From Strongylocentrotus droebachiensis (taxonomy: Eukaryota; Echinodermata; Echinoidea; Camarodonta; Strongylocentrotidae), in the NCBI GenBank assembly GCA_035222895.1, contig JAVYIG010002535.1, positions 62,001 through 126,000 on the forward strand: a stretch of 64,000 nt of DNA, written 5' to 3'. Under the pieces are notes generated by a model. It was not told the DNA's origin, ran no database searches, and worked only from the letters and a program-made list of their open reading frames with translations. Numbering within the stretch: the stretch's first letter is position 1; every line of letters starts with the position of its first letter. Below are positions 21,726-33,550 of this stretch, in pieces. A program made the translations under genes and the position numbers.

Positions 21726-24223
21726 CGAATTTTTTTTCCGTACTCGAGAGAGCAAAAATCCCATGTGCGCATGCGCGTGGACTTATGATTTCTCTGCTAC
21801 TTCCCATACAAAATGTACATGTACACACTACGAGTACGCGAAGGCATAGTAGTCTTCAAACGCAGACTCTGATTTGACAGTTTTACAAATCAATATGCGT
21901 ATGTGTCGCGATGTGCTTATTCAAGTCTGTGTAGTTGTATGATTCAGACCCAGTAGTGCATATGGAAATACATTGCAACTTGTATAGAATGGTATAGTAG
22001 TCTGCAAGTACAGACGCTAATCTGACAGTTTGACAACATACTAGTAGTGTGCTGAGAAGTACTTTATTCAAGTTAATTAGGCACAATACAACCCTTGCTA
22101 TATTAGCTTATAGTATTAATAGGATTATTGCTCAGTTGCATCATAATCTAGAGAATAGTTCTCTAAATTATGTGTCATTTACATATATTTGGAATATTTG
22201 CTTTTCATATTAAAGCGAGACCGAACTAACCCACACTGTGTGTGGGCTCTAATAGGGTATGTATTATAAAAGCTAGTCTTATAAATATGCCCTTTTAGAT
22301 AACTATTGACAATACATATATATTTCAATGCTTTATTCAACATAAAGTCAATACACACACTATAATCTCCTGATAAGGGGATTATGCTGATAAGAGAGTC
22401 TGCATGGTTGAGTGAATCAATGAACACATGTAAAACACACTGTTTACAACCACAATTGGGCATATATTATAAGACTACTCTTATCAGAATGCACGTTAGG
22501 AAACAGGACAGATGGGAAGTTTAATACTCAAGGTGGAGCTTTACAGGGCTTCTGGTTCACTGTGGCTTTAAGACTTTTTATTGTACATGTATTGTTGATA
22601 GCTCAGTCAATAGAACAGAGGTCTTGTAACAGTTCCCTAATTTGAAACCAAGTCGATCTGTGCGCCAATTAATGCCCTGATTACCATGTCTCAATAGGAA
22701 TTAGAGCCATCTTTTCCCTGGTCGCAGGTGGGTAAAATAAAACGATATGTTTGTATGTGCTATAATTCATTGTTATGTACTGATCTATCCCACCACTTGG
22801 TTGTGTTCTGTGTAACCAGGCAAGATAACCGAGTAGGCAGGGAAAAAGTACGTTTTGGCAATACATAAAGGAACAGCTTTCGCGTAATTTGAGCCAGAGT
22901 TTATATGGTACATACTAGACGTACAATATTTTATTAACATTTTTCTAAGGTGTTTGCATAAATCCAACTTCATTAATGGATTAGACTGAACTTAATTGTT
23001 GAATATTTGTTACAAACTCAACCAACTTGCTAAATAAAGGATAGTCTTGCTGTGTTAGCAGATATGATAAAGTTTAAGATTGAATATAATTTGTAAATTA
23101 TGTCAGTGAATTGTGGGAAATTGTTGTTATAAATGCCCAAAAGGTATATAGATTAAGGGGAAAGCTATCCGTTAATGACTGGTGGCAATGAAATTGTCAA
23201 AAGGAAGAGTAAATATTGACCTGGTGTTATTGCATATGAGATTTTGATATTTGAATAACATACGCTCCATAATTGAATCTAGGATTCATAGATCACCTCA
23301 ACAATTCTCAATCACTTTGTTTCATAGGTATTTTTAGAAGCACTATATGTGGTCAAGTTCAGTACCACAGTTATTTGTACATTATGGTCAAGGTCTCTAC
23401 CACATTGATTTGTGATGACACTCTATATATTTAAAGAGTTGACAGGGCAGGGACATCAGAGAAACTGAAGACTGACAGTGTGAACATTTAGGGCATGGAC
23501 ATTTTTTTTTTTTTGGGAGGGGGGGGGGGGGGGCGGCGGCGAGGGGTATTTTTCCCCAAATAAGCACTACTATGAATTTTTTTCTTCTTCAGGGTGTTCT
23601 TGTGTCCTGCAATCCTAAAGACCATTTAAGTCATTTTTAAGAATATGTTTTACCAGGTAATTTAAAAGAATTAAAAAACTTGCCTATGTTTATATTTTAC
23701 TGCACTGTTGATTCATGTTTGATCATTGTCAAAAACACTCATTTGATGTAGAGCTCATGTACGATTGTATGCTAATTAATAACTTTTTAATTCAGGCCTA
23801 CATTTAAAATTAAGTGGTGTGGCGTGTATGGGTGTGTGTGTGTGCTTGTGCTTTAATAAAAGAGATACTTGTAACTTATACTAAATGTTGTTATCAATTT
23901 TAACATAATAAATCAATACAAAGGACGGAAACTAGATAAAAATCACAATTTTATTATTCATTCGACCATTGATTGCACTGACAAAAGAGTTATTAGACCA
24001 AAGTTAGAAATATTATTACAGAATGACGGTTTTGAGAAGGCCAATAAATGACCTTATGGTGTGTGGGTTTATCATATATAGGCCTACTATCGTTTGTTCA
24101 GAGCCAGAAGGGCATTCGTTGTGTTAAGAGTTAACATCCTTCTGGCTCTCAGCAGACCATGATTATAAATAAAAGTAATACAGAGAGTGCGAGCATACTG
24201 GAGGGAGAGCTAGAGAGAGAGAA

Positions 24224-24255
<32 letters not shown>

Positions 24256-24975
24256 TGTGAGAGAGCAGTGGCACAACACAGAAAACTACGAAAACTTGAA
24301 TAAAAGCACTACTCAATACACATTAATACACAATAGGCCTATATTATTCTGTCAAACTGTCAAAGGAGAGTCTGTGCTTGCATACTACTATGCCACTCTA
24401 TAAGTTGAGGTGCATTTCCAATACACGCACCAGTAGGGTCTGAATCATAAAACTACTCAGACTTGAATAACACTATTTTGTCAAACTGTCAGATTAGCGT
24501 CTGTGCTTGCAGACTACTATGCCACTCTGCAAGTTGAGATGCCTTTCCAATACACGCACCAGTAGGGTCTGAATCATAAAACTACACATATTTGAATATA
24601 AAGCACTACTCAAGACACTATGTTGTCAAACTGTCCGATTAGCGTCTGTGCTTGCAGACTACTATACCATGCTATTCAATTTGGGATGCATTTCTGTAAG
24701 CACTAAAATGTCTGAATCATACAACTACTCAGACTTGAATACTAGTACTATTGCTACGCACGATATATGTGTAATTGTTTTGTCAAACTGGCAAATCAGA
24801 GTCTGTGTTTGAAGACTACTATGCCATCGTTTACTCGTATCGTGCACACATGCGAATACGTACATTTCGTATGGGAAGTAGCAGAGAAATCACAAGTCCA
24901 CGCGCATGCGCACATGGGGTATTTGCCCTCTCGAGTACGGAAAAAAAATTCGCCCCCCGCCCGCGCAAATTTTTG
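21726..24975. mobile_element. Inverted-arm element with tandem sub-terminal monomers
   Basis: The left end CGCGAATTTTTTTTCCGTAC and its inverse GTACGGAAAAAAAATTCG at about 24945 bound it. The left arm holds two, and the right arm (24290-24830) four, copies of a 129-157 bp monomer with GTCTGTGCTTGCAGACTAC and TGTCAAACTGTC, in opposite orientation. The 22.1-24.2 kb centre has no gene that I can recognise, a GA microsatellite at 24190-24262 and a short hairpin (GAGCCAGAAGG, 24101-24150). The superfamily is unknown. Confidence 0.55.
22594..22740 (+). mobile_element. Degenerate tRNA-derived SINE (oldest of four)
   Basis: GATAGCTCAGTCAATAGAAC (A-box region), GTCTTGTAACAGT, TTTGAAACCAAG and the end GGTGGGTAAAATAA follow the same order as the better copies at 34349, 56333 and 62367, with many changes. 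Confidence 0.55.
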
Positions 24976-25565
24976 TTACACGCTAGCCTGGCCATTTCTA
25001 TGATAAACACCTTGGAAACGACTAATTTTAGTATAGCAGCCTACATGCGAGTAGTCCAGCCTCTGTACCGTTTTCGTGTAGCGCACTCAATCAGCTGATA
25101 AAATAACACACCCTCAACGTTGAAAGTAGACCTAGCCATTCCTCTCAATCTGGACCTCGAATACGGAAGTTTGGTGAGAGACCGCTCTGTGTGTGGGGGA
25201 TAAAAAGAAAGAACGGACTGAATCTGGACTAACATGCGAGGTGCATGGTGATATGATACACATCATGTACGTACATCATGCATGACAATCATCAGATAAA
25301 GACATAGCTGGCCCTTGTAAATGAGACGGCCATCGGAGCCATCGGGCGATGGAATTCAAAAACTTTATTTATTTTAATTTAATTTAGGAACTTTACATTA
25401 ATCTTTATCTAAGACCTGAACGAACGAACGTTCAGCTAGAGAGCAACCAAGTTAAATTGCGGTAGTGCATGCCTATATGTAGGCTTTACCACCAGCGCAC
25501 GTTTACGAGTATTACGGCGAAAGTGGCCAGGCTAGCGTGTAAAAAAAATATTCGCCCCCCGCCCT
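24955..25565. repeat. Inverted pair of the GCTAGCGTGTA cassette
   Basis: TTACACGCTAGCCTGGCCA at about 24980 is the inverse of TGGCCAGGCTAGCGTGTAA at about 25524. A direct third copy sits at about 21705. The space between has no recognisable gene. Confidence 0.5.
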
Positions 25566-25758
25566 TGATTCGTACACAGCGATAAGTAATTAAGACCAGC
25601 TTGTGTTCTTGCTTACTCAGGATGTTGGCGTGTTAGCATCATGTTCATGCTCGTAAAATATAAGTTGTCATCCCTTGTGAGAGCGATGAAGATCTGCTTC
25701 AAGGATCACTGTTTCCTGTTACATTAACATCATTATTTCTCAACACTTATCTTCATGT

Positions 25759-27472
25759 CAACCAGAATGATTTGCTTGATCCTATGCAGTAAGCATACAG
25801 AGTTGCACGCAGTACTGAGACTGCACTGCTTTCTCTGCAGAATGATGTACTCTGTGCCATTGATAACAAACAAGCTGTTTTCTTGCTAATGTTGGACATT
25901 TCCTCCGCCTTTGATACGGTGGACCACACCATTCTTTCACATAGATTAGCCGAGGACTTTGGTCTAGGCGATAATGTTTCGTCTTGGTTCCGATCGTATC
26001 TTAGCAACAGGTCTAGTCGGGTTCACGTCAGTAGATCCTTCTCAAATTACCAACATCTGACATTTGGGATACCGCAAGGGTCTATCATTGGACCACAATT
26101 GTTTACATACTACATTCGTTGTATAGGAAACATCATAGGTCTGCATGCAATTCAACATCATGTATATGCAGATGATATTCAGATGTTTACCATATTTGAT
26201 CCTACCAAGCCTGGGGATGCGGTATGTGCGTATTTCCGTCTCTCAAAGAGCTTAGAAGACATACAGGCCTGGCTTGTCATGTCTAAGCTAAAGTTAAACT
26301 CTAGCAAGACAGAATTTTTCATTGCTGCATCACAAAGCCGTCTGAATCGTCTCAAAAATCTGTCCTTTTCAATTGGTGATCAGAACATTCCCAATTCTTC
26401 TACAATTAGGGACCTGGGGGTCGTGTTTGATGGGGAAATGAAAATGTCTGACCATGTCACCAACTTATGTCGCACCCTGAACTGGCAAATATATAACTTA
26501 AATCGCATCAGAAAGTACTTAGATCGAGAAACATGTCATAATGTTGTTAGAGCACTTGTGCTCTCCAGGCTTGACTATGGTGGATGCTTACTTGGGGGTA
26601 TAAGTAAGAAGGACCTGGGCAGACTTCAACGTCTGCAAAACAAATGTGCCCGTCTAATCTATCAAAAACCAAAATGGTCTCACGCCACCCCATTGTTGCA
26701 GGAACTACACTGGCTCCCAGTTGCTGATAGAATACAATACCGGATACTTGTTCAAACTTTCAAATCTATGTCGACTACCCTTCCTGTATACATTTCCTCA
26801 CTCTTTCAGCAACAGAGAACATCCTATTCACTTAGGTCTTCATCAGCTCCTACCTTTGTCATTCCCAAATCCCGTAAACAGGCTGGTTTCAAATCATTTC
26901 AGTCCTTAGCCCCACGTCTCTGGAACAAACTCCCCTCTTTCTTAAGAAAATGTACTTCACTAGATTTCTTCAAAAAACATCTGAAAACTTACCTGTACAA
27001 CTCCTCTCAAAGGGATCCGGTAACTTTGTCTCAGATTCTGAAACAAAATTCTGGATTTAGCTCATGATGCAATGATAATTATAAACCTTTAGGTCAGTCA
27101 GGAACCCCATGACTTTTACAAGCCGATCGCCTGTCTGATTATCAAGATATTTATGATTGGAATTACAAATTTTGAAAACCGTTCGCCTGACGGTTTTCAT
27201 AACACTACAGTCTATTGGGGAAAACGAGTATGGTAAAACCGGGCACTCAAAGATTTTTACTTTTTTGAAGGACTTCTTGATCATTTTGAAGCGCAATTTT
27301 GTTAGGGCTTCAATATTACACCATATCACAGACACTGATAACACGTAGGGCTGTGTATCTCAGATTTAACATTGTTAAACGATCCCTTTAAATTGTCGAA
27401 AGTCTAGGAGAGCAACGCCTTGTAACCTTTGGAAAAGGCGCTATATAAATCCAATTATTATTATTATTATTT
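25759..27472 (+). mobile_element. 5'-truncated CR1/L2-like LINE with reverse transcriptase
   Basis: The ORF2 fragment is open from about 25793 to 27067. Upstream, in the same frame, is NQNDLLDPMQ then a TAA, then AYRVARSTETALLSLQNDVL, a conserved RT start. Motifs: LDISSAFDTVDH (motif A), WFRSYLSNRSS, FGIPQGSIIGP (motif B), HVYADDIQMF (YADD catalytic centre), LQELHWLPVADRIQYRI and LAPRLWNKLPSFLRK (CR1-superfamily C-terminal domain). The endonuclease is missing. The 3' UTR ends GGCGCTATATAAATCC then (ATT)n, the usual CR1/L2 tail. ATGT flanks both sides (25755-25758, 27473-27476), and the related R2 copy reads through ATGT at 52984-52987 without it. About 400 codons remain, so it cannot move by itself. 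Confidence 0.9.
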
Positions 27473-27619
27473 ATGTTGGTAACATTTTTCACGAGGGGGT
27501 GGGGACCTCGATATATAATCTTGTTTGCGTAATTATCATGCGTTAGCTCTCCCTCTTTAAATTTATTTAACTCAATAAAATACATTTTGATATTTTGATT
27601 CATTTTGTACTGGCCATCC

Positions 27620-27988
27620 GTATTCCAGTCGGCCCGTGTTGTGTTGTATGTGTTATAGGTAAGAGCCCTGTCCTCTCTCGTTGTCTCCCTTCTTTCCCTG
27701 TCCCTTTCACTCCTTCTATGTTATGTTTAATTGGTTTATGTATTTGTGCGTTCCTTTATTGTTGATATACTATTTTTGCAACTATAAGTTATAGGGGGCT
27801 GCAATCTACAAGCCCAGCTTTTCAGCAGTCCCCTCCATGACCAACCTGTTTTATATGCCTGTTGTACACTGTGGACTAATTACATATATTGTTAAGTTTC
27901 ATTGTTTTACTATGTACAATGCAATCCCATGTACTCTATTTATTTTGTTGGAAATGGAAATAAAACGAAATGAAATGAAATGAAATAT
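27620..27988 (+). mobile_element. LINE 3' UTR fragment with stem-loop and (GAAAT)n tail
   Basis: A stem of GGGGGCTGC and GCAGTCCCC (27786-27832) and the tail AACGAAATGAAATGAAATG are typical of CR1-like LINE 3' ends. No coding part is left. Confidence 0.55.
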
Positions 27989-28627
27989 CAACTGCTATTG
28001 CATCTGAGTACTTTTCTCGTAATTCAATCGTTTAGATCTACTACACTAGAGAATCTACACGATTCAAAATCTAATGTTGTAAATGTAAACATGTAGGTCG
28101 CAGGGAGTAGAGGGGGGGGGGGGGTGAGACCTCAATATATATCAACTGCCATTGCTTGTGTGTACTATTCCTACAATTCAATCATTTAAATCTACTACAC
28201 TAGCGAATCGGAACATTCCAAATCTCCTGTTAAAAATGTAATCATGTAAACAAAAAAGTGAGGGGGGACCTGGATATATGTAAACTAGTATTGCATCTGA
28301 GTACTGTTTCCACAACCTGAATCATTTATGTCTGCTATACTCAATGTACATAAACATTATCAAGGACAACATAATGGAAGGTACATTGTAAGCAAGCAAA
28401 TCGTAATTACTCCATTATCAATTTGTCATATTTTGTATGAAATAAAGAAGAGTCCAATATCAAACGCCAGTCTGCAAGGTTCTTCAGGTGGATTTATAAC
28501 AAACGGAATTGGGGTTCTGTTTACATCACTATTCTCGCAGGGGTATGAATGCCAATAGAGGTTAGGTGATATCAATGTCATATTTCATATTATCACCTAA
28601 CCCTGATGTTTAATGTTGGCTACTATG
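27989..28627 (-). repeat. R1 copy c, inverted (monomers and left arm)
   Basis: Reverse complement of 9510-10150, including about three monomers with GGGG homopolymers and the motif ATATATCAACTGC. It ends abruptly at CTACTATGACC, where another repeat (GGCGCGCCGGAAGCAG) begins. Confidence 0.75.
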
Positions 28628-29030
28628 ACCAGGCGCGCCGGAAGCAGTTTGGGATTGGGGGGGGGGGGGGCAAACACTCGAGGGGGGTCACCTTCAAGGG
28701 GCAGTGAAGTAATGAGCAAACAAAGTTTGGGAGGGGGGGATATAAAAAAATCTGCATCACCACCACTCTTACACGTTACATGCAGGCCCCGCGGAACGTT
28801 TTTTCACAGTGGAGTATTAACGATCAGGGAGAGCGTAAATTGGCGTGGGGTCCAGGGCCTGAGCCTCAGCAGGGGGTCAAGGGGCAGATCCCCCGGAAGC
28901 TCAGGGGTTTTAATATTTAACTACGGTGAGATGAACACCCATGGGGCCGCCTTAGGGCCCCTTGCTGGGGTCTAGGGGGCAGAGCCCCCGGAAGCTCTGG
29001 GGGTTTTAGGCATTTAATTACGGTCAGATG
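28628..29030 (+). repeat. G-rich repeat block, first copy
   Basis: Starts AGGCGCGCCGGAAGCAG, followed by a G run and then two sub-units with GGGGTCTAGGGGGCAGAGCC and AATTACGGTCAGATG. Repeated at 30643-30975. The long open frames here follow from G/C bias. Confidence 0.6.
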
Positions 29031-29154
29031 GGCATATTTGTATACCTCATTTGTCACATGGAACTGATTGTGGGTAGTGTTGTTTGGTACTTCTTCTTAT
29101 TTTATATATATTTATATCGACATGGGTTTACTCATGGGCCTTGGTTATTTAAAA

Positions 29155-29204
<50 letters not shown>

Positions 29205-29696
29205 GGGAGAGACAAAGACAGAAAGAGACACATGAGTGACTTTTCCTTGATATCAGAAAATTATATGTACGATCCCCATTAGTCATACCATGAAACACGA
29301 ACTCGCACACTCTTTATAGCATGTCACAGTATCGCAGGTGAATAAGATATTGCATACGTAACAAGTCAAGGGTGAACGAAAAAACATTTTTTGAAAGGAG
29401 CATTCTAAAAGGAAACCTGTAGATATTGAAATCATTTGTAAGGATATTCACGTTGGTTGGTTTTACATTAAAGGGATAGCCGAGTTCTTGTTTAAGACCG
29501 CAAATGCCTTCGAAATTTATGGTTATTGCTCTTTTTCTTATTTATTACATTTCTTGTGCCCTTTTATAACCTGAAATGGCTATGAAGGTAATTGTAGACC
29601 CGAAAGTGTGTGAATTTAGATTGAATACGATCATACAAATTCAGCTCCACTTTAAAAAAATGACGGTGACCTTTAATTAATTAGTCAGTTTAAACG
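29030..29696 (-). repeat. R1 copy d, inverted (right arm) with GA microsatellite
   Basis: Reverse complement of 10695-11330. The (GA)n tract at 29155-29202 matches the CT tract of copies a and b. It keeps the empty site of the 117-bp MITE (CCCCATTAGTCATACC). Confidence 0.8.
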
Positions 29697-29700
29697 TTAA

Positions 29701-30432
29701 AGGAAACCGAACCCCAAGTAATAACTTTACTTATACTAAGAGATTTATTATATTATTGCCCATAAATCTTCAATATTTCCCACCAAAGTTTATGAAAGAG
29801 GAATAAAGCAAAAATAAAGTACAGTTTCTCAACACGACATGGGCATCGCCATTTTCTTGATAATGTGACGTACTATGCGAAGTCGTTTATCAAGTAATGT
29901 ATTCAAATTTATGGATGCTTCTTTCCCAGACGTGTGTGGTGATGAAGCATTTCATTCACCTGCTATTATCCTTTGTACTATAATTGCCAGAACGCAAATT
30001 GCATAAATAAGTTAGTGCTCTTCTGGGGTGAAGGTTTTTTTATAAATGAAATAGATTTGTCAACTGCTAAAGTGTAGTATTTATCAATGAATTTTGTTTA
30101 TTTGTGCCCCTATTTTTTATTTGTCACCTTATATAATTTCTATCATCTCAGTTATTATTATTTTGTATTGAAAAGTAAAGGTTTATTTATTGATTTAAAA
30201 ATTCTTTCCAACTAAAGCTTGGTGCATGATACATGTACAATTTCAACAGGTACGTCACATTTTCAAGAAAATGGCTGCGCCCATATCATGCTGAAAGGCA
30301 TCACATCATGCCAGGAATATCTTCATTTATATATATCTTGTACATTTTCGTAAGGAATATTGTACATCAAAGGGCAGGAATACATCTCATTTTTCAAAAT
30401 ACCTACACTTATTCTTTGGGTTTAGGTTTCCT
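29701..30432 (+). mobile_element. Complete 732-bp TTAA-target element with long TIRs
   Basis: The ends are AGGAAACCGAACCCCAAGT and, inverted, TTTGGGTTTAGGTTTCCT. TTAA lies on both sides (29697-29700, 30433-30436), and the paralogous R1 site at 31755-31758 has a single TTAA. The inverted similarity reaches about 190 bp inward (CCATTTTCTTGATAATGTGA against its inverse). It has no transposase. Kolobok-like or piggyBac-like by target only. Confidence 0.8.
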
Positions 30433-30439
30433 TTAATAT

Positions 30440-30642
30440 TAACAATACAGGTACCTGTTGGTTGTGCGTATTATAACCAACACGAAAAATCCAACAAAAA
30501 GCCAACATTGGCATTGGCTGGAATAAAACGAATAAGGGGCTTTCTCGTTTTTTCAACGGCTGGTTCAAAATTACCAAATGTTTGTGGACCACCACAACTA
30601 TTAGGAATGGTTATATTTATGTCTTGTTCAGCTGGGCAGTGA
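30440..30642 (-). repeat. R1 middle segment, second inverted copy
   Basis: Matches 31759-31960 and, inverted, 10490-10670 (AACCAGCCGTT, GTGGTCCACAAACATTT). It links two tandem copies of the R1 right arm. Confidence 0.7.
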
Positions 30643-30984
30643 AGTAATGAGCAAACAAAGTTTGGAAGGTGGGGGGGGGGAATATAAAAAAATCTGCATC
30701 ACCACCACTCTTACACGTTACATGCAGGCCCCGCGAAACGTTTTTCACAGTGGAGTATTAACGATCAGGGAGAGCGTAAATTGGCGTGGGGTCCAGTGCC
30801 TGAGCCTCAGCAGGGGGTCAAGGGGCAGATCCCCCAGAAGCTCAGGGGTTTTAATATTTAACTACGGTGAGATGAACACCCATGGGGCCGCCTTAGGGCC
30901 CCTTGCTGGGGTCTAGGGGGCAGAACCCCCGGAAGCTCTGGGGGTTTTAGGCATTTAATTACGGTCAGATGGGCATATTTTTAT
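30643..30984 (+). repeat. G-rich repeat block, second copy
   Basis: Near-identical to 28690-29030 with small indels. Together with the adjoining R1 arm it shows that a unit of about 1 kb was duplicated in tandem. Confidence 0.7.
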
Positions 30985-31219
30985 ACCTCATTTGTCACAT
31001 GAAACTGATTGTGTGTAGTGTTGTTTGGTACTTCTTCTTATTTTATATATATTTATATCGACATGGGTTTACTCATGGGCCTTGGTTATTTAAAACACAA
31101 GATAGAGAGAGAGAGATGGGGGAGAGACAGAGAGAGAGAAAGGGGAGAGACAAAGACAGAAAGAGACACATGAGTGACTTTTCCTTGATACCAGAAAATT
31201 ATATGTACGATCCCCATTA

Positions 31220-31336
31220 TTAGGGACTTTTAGATTTGCGTGGACTGAAACGTGTGACGTCCATTCAAGGCAGTGCATTAAAAGGACGTCGACCGTAGCA
31301 ATCCCCATTGTCTTTGTGCGAATCTAAAAGTCCCTA
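31220..31336. mobile_element. 117-bp mini-MITE
   Basis: TIRs TAGGGACTTTTAGATTTGCG and CGAATCTAAAAGTCCCTA. R1 copy d has the uninterrupted site (29274-29289). One base differs at the junction, so the exact target duplication is uncertain. Confidence 0.75.
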
Positions 31337-32135
31337 ATCATACCATGAAACACGGACTCGCACACTCTTTATAGCATGTCACAGTATCGCAGGTGAATAA
31401 GATATTGCATACGGCTGGGCTCGTAACAAGTCAAGGGTGAACGAAAAAACATTTCTTTGAAAGGAGCATTCTGAAAGGAAACCTATTTATATTGAAATCA
31501 TTTGTAAGGATATTCACGTTGGTGGGTTTTACATTAAAGGGATAGTTAAGTTCTTGTTTTAGACCGCAAATGCCTTCACAATCTATGTTTATTGCTCTTA
31601 TTCTTATTTATGACCTTTCTAGTGCCCTTTTATAACCTGAAATGGCTATGCAGGTAATTTTAGACCCGAAAATGTGTGAATTTAGATTGAATACGATCAT
31701 ACCAATTCAGCTCCACTTCAAAAAAATTACGGTGACCTTTAATTATTTAGTTAGTTAATATTAACAATACAGGTGCCGGCTGGTTGTGCGTATTATAACC
31801 AACACGAAAAATCCAACAAAAAGCCAACATTGGCATTGGCTGGAATAAAACGAATAAGGGGCTATCTCATTTTTTCAACGGCTGGTTCAAAATTGAACCG
31901 AATGTTTGTGGACCACCACAACTTTTAGAAATGGTTATATTTATGTATTGTTCAGCTGCATCTGAACCGATTTCGATCAAATAAAGATGATTTTCTCATT
32001 TAAATTGTATATTCTATTAAATTTGACACTCTTTTTTGCATTATCTCACATTTTTGTTAATGGCGCCCTCTGCAACAGAACTTCACTATCCTTTTAAAAA
32101 AGATCGTGTTATGGTCATTTATTTAAACATAGGTA

Positions 32136-33052
32136 CACTGTAAAAAAGAATTTGTTCATTGGTAATTTTTACGTATTTTTTCCATGTAGAATTTACTTGA
32201 AAACATTAGTTTTGCCACTTACGCACTAAATTTAAGTCTTGCTAACTCAAACTTTCAATTTAGTAGAACATACGTGGAATATTTAAGTAAAATCAAATAC
32301 TGAGAACTTTAAGTAATTTCAGCTTGTATTAATTTAGTAATTTTAACTCAAAATCAGAAATTATACGTATAACTCAAACAATTTATGTTGATTTTTCTTA
32401 TCTTTTTAAAGTAAGGACCGATGCAGTGCGTAATAGAAATATTTACATAATGCATGAATATTCATTAAGACCAAATTAAACTCTTTTTTAAATAAAACAA
32501 TTCTTTTTTGTGGTTGAATGAAAATTTAAGGACTTTAAAACATTTACTAATTCATTTAACATGGCTAAGCAAAGACAAGACAATTTTTAATTGTTATCCA
32601 GTTCAAAACAAATCAAAACTTGATATTTCAGGAAATTGTCAACCAATTTTCCTTTTAAGATGCTACGATCAAGTATATATAAAATTTGGAGCCTTTCAAT
32701 ATGTGTCGAATTGAAGCGTATGTAATAGTTTGTGATGGTGGTAGATATATATATACGGTTAAATCTTAAATAGAAGTAGTGAATGATTAGTGGATGTTAC
32801 TTGTTAGATTAGATGGGTACCAAATCGTGCAATATGTAATCCTATCATAGCTTTTTTTTTGTATTATCTAAAATGATTACAATACTTAAATTATTTACGT
32901 TAATGTAACTCGATTTAACTGAGTAAAAATTTATTCAGCAAAATAAGTAAATTCTACTTAAGATGCCGTAGGTAATATTTAGTTAATAAAAATAAGGCAA
33001 TTCTTTTCCTCAATTTTATTGAGTTATTTCGACTATTTTTTTTTTTACAGTG
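32136..33052. mobile_element. 917-bp TA-target non-autonomous element
   Basis: Ends CACTGTAAAAAAG and TTTTTTTACAGTG. TA lies at 32134-32135 and 33053-33054. R1 copy b has the empty site GGGTAGCGTGGG (inverse, about 10335-10346), so the TA duplication is shown directly. The interior is very AT-rich and the open frame at 32508-32714 has no recognisable product. Tc1/mariner-like is inferred. Confidence 0.8.
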
Positions 33053-33213
33053 TAGCGTGGGTGCGTAGAAGCTAAAATATAAGTTGGTCGAATAAATTGT
33101 ATAGAATAACAATTACAATGGAAAACTATTTGTAGTGTAAGCATGTCCATATTTGGGTATAACTTCGTTTCGCTTTGATAGACACACACATTCTTCGCTA
33201 AAATAAAATACAA

Positions 33214-33256
33214 GACAACTCAGCTCTACCGACTGAGCTACCGCGCCTCCCCATCT
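33214..33256 (-). mobile_element. tRNA-like head of a SINE (fragment)
   Basis: On the minus strand: GGCGCGGTAGCTCAGTCGGT then AGAGCTGAGTT, a tRNA acceptor and D-arm (A box) region. The rest of the tRNA is absent, so this is not a functional tRNA gene. Confidence 0.5.
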
Positions 33257-33401
33257 TACAATGTACTTATGTTTATGTGTATGTTTATGTATAATGTACT
33301 GCGTCAGTGACTAGCGCGATCTTTGACGCAGCAGGTGGGAGTGATATCGTACAGAGGGCGGATACAAATAAAACAACTGGTAGGAATTACTTGACAATCC
33401 T

Positions 33402-33550
33402 GGGACCCGTCTCACAAAGCCTTTTTGCAATGACAAATGACTAAAATCAGTGACAAATCTGCTGATAACCAATCAGAAGCAAGGATTTCAGTAGCTTATA
33501 AGAAAAACTGTCATTTGTCACTGATAACAAGTTTTGTGAAACGCCCGCCT
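33402..33550. mobile_element. Foldback MITE of the TTTCACAAA group
   Basis: GGGACCCGTCTCACAAAG at the left and TTTTGTGAAACGCCCGCC at the right are imperfect inverses. ATGACAAATGACT is mirrored by GTCATTTGTCA inside. Confidence 0.6.

Larger units (their letters stand above)
30985..33210 (-). mobile_element. R1 copy e, inverted, carrying two insertions
   Basis: Reverse complement of 10190-11360. It is interrupted by a 117-bp MITE (31220-31336) and a 917-bp TA-target element (32136-33052). Away from these the match includes ATAACTTCGTTTCGCTTTGA and AGGTACGCACC-like flanks. It ends near a tRNA-like head at 33214-33256. Confidence 0.75.

Noticed and set aside
22080-24290. A gene in the centre of the inverted-arm element
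   Set aside because: No frame over 95 codons and no recognisable domain on either strand.
28613-28975. 120-codon frame rich in Gly, Ser and Arg
   Set aside because: It lies in a G-rich repeat block present twice; the second copy has shifted frames and no shared start.
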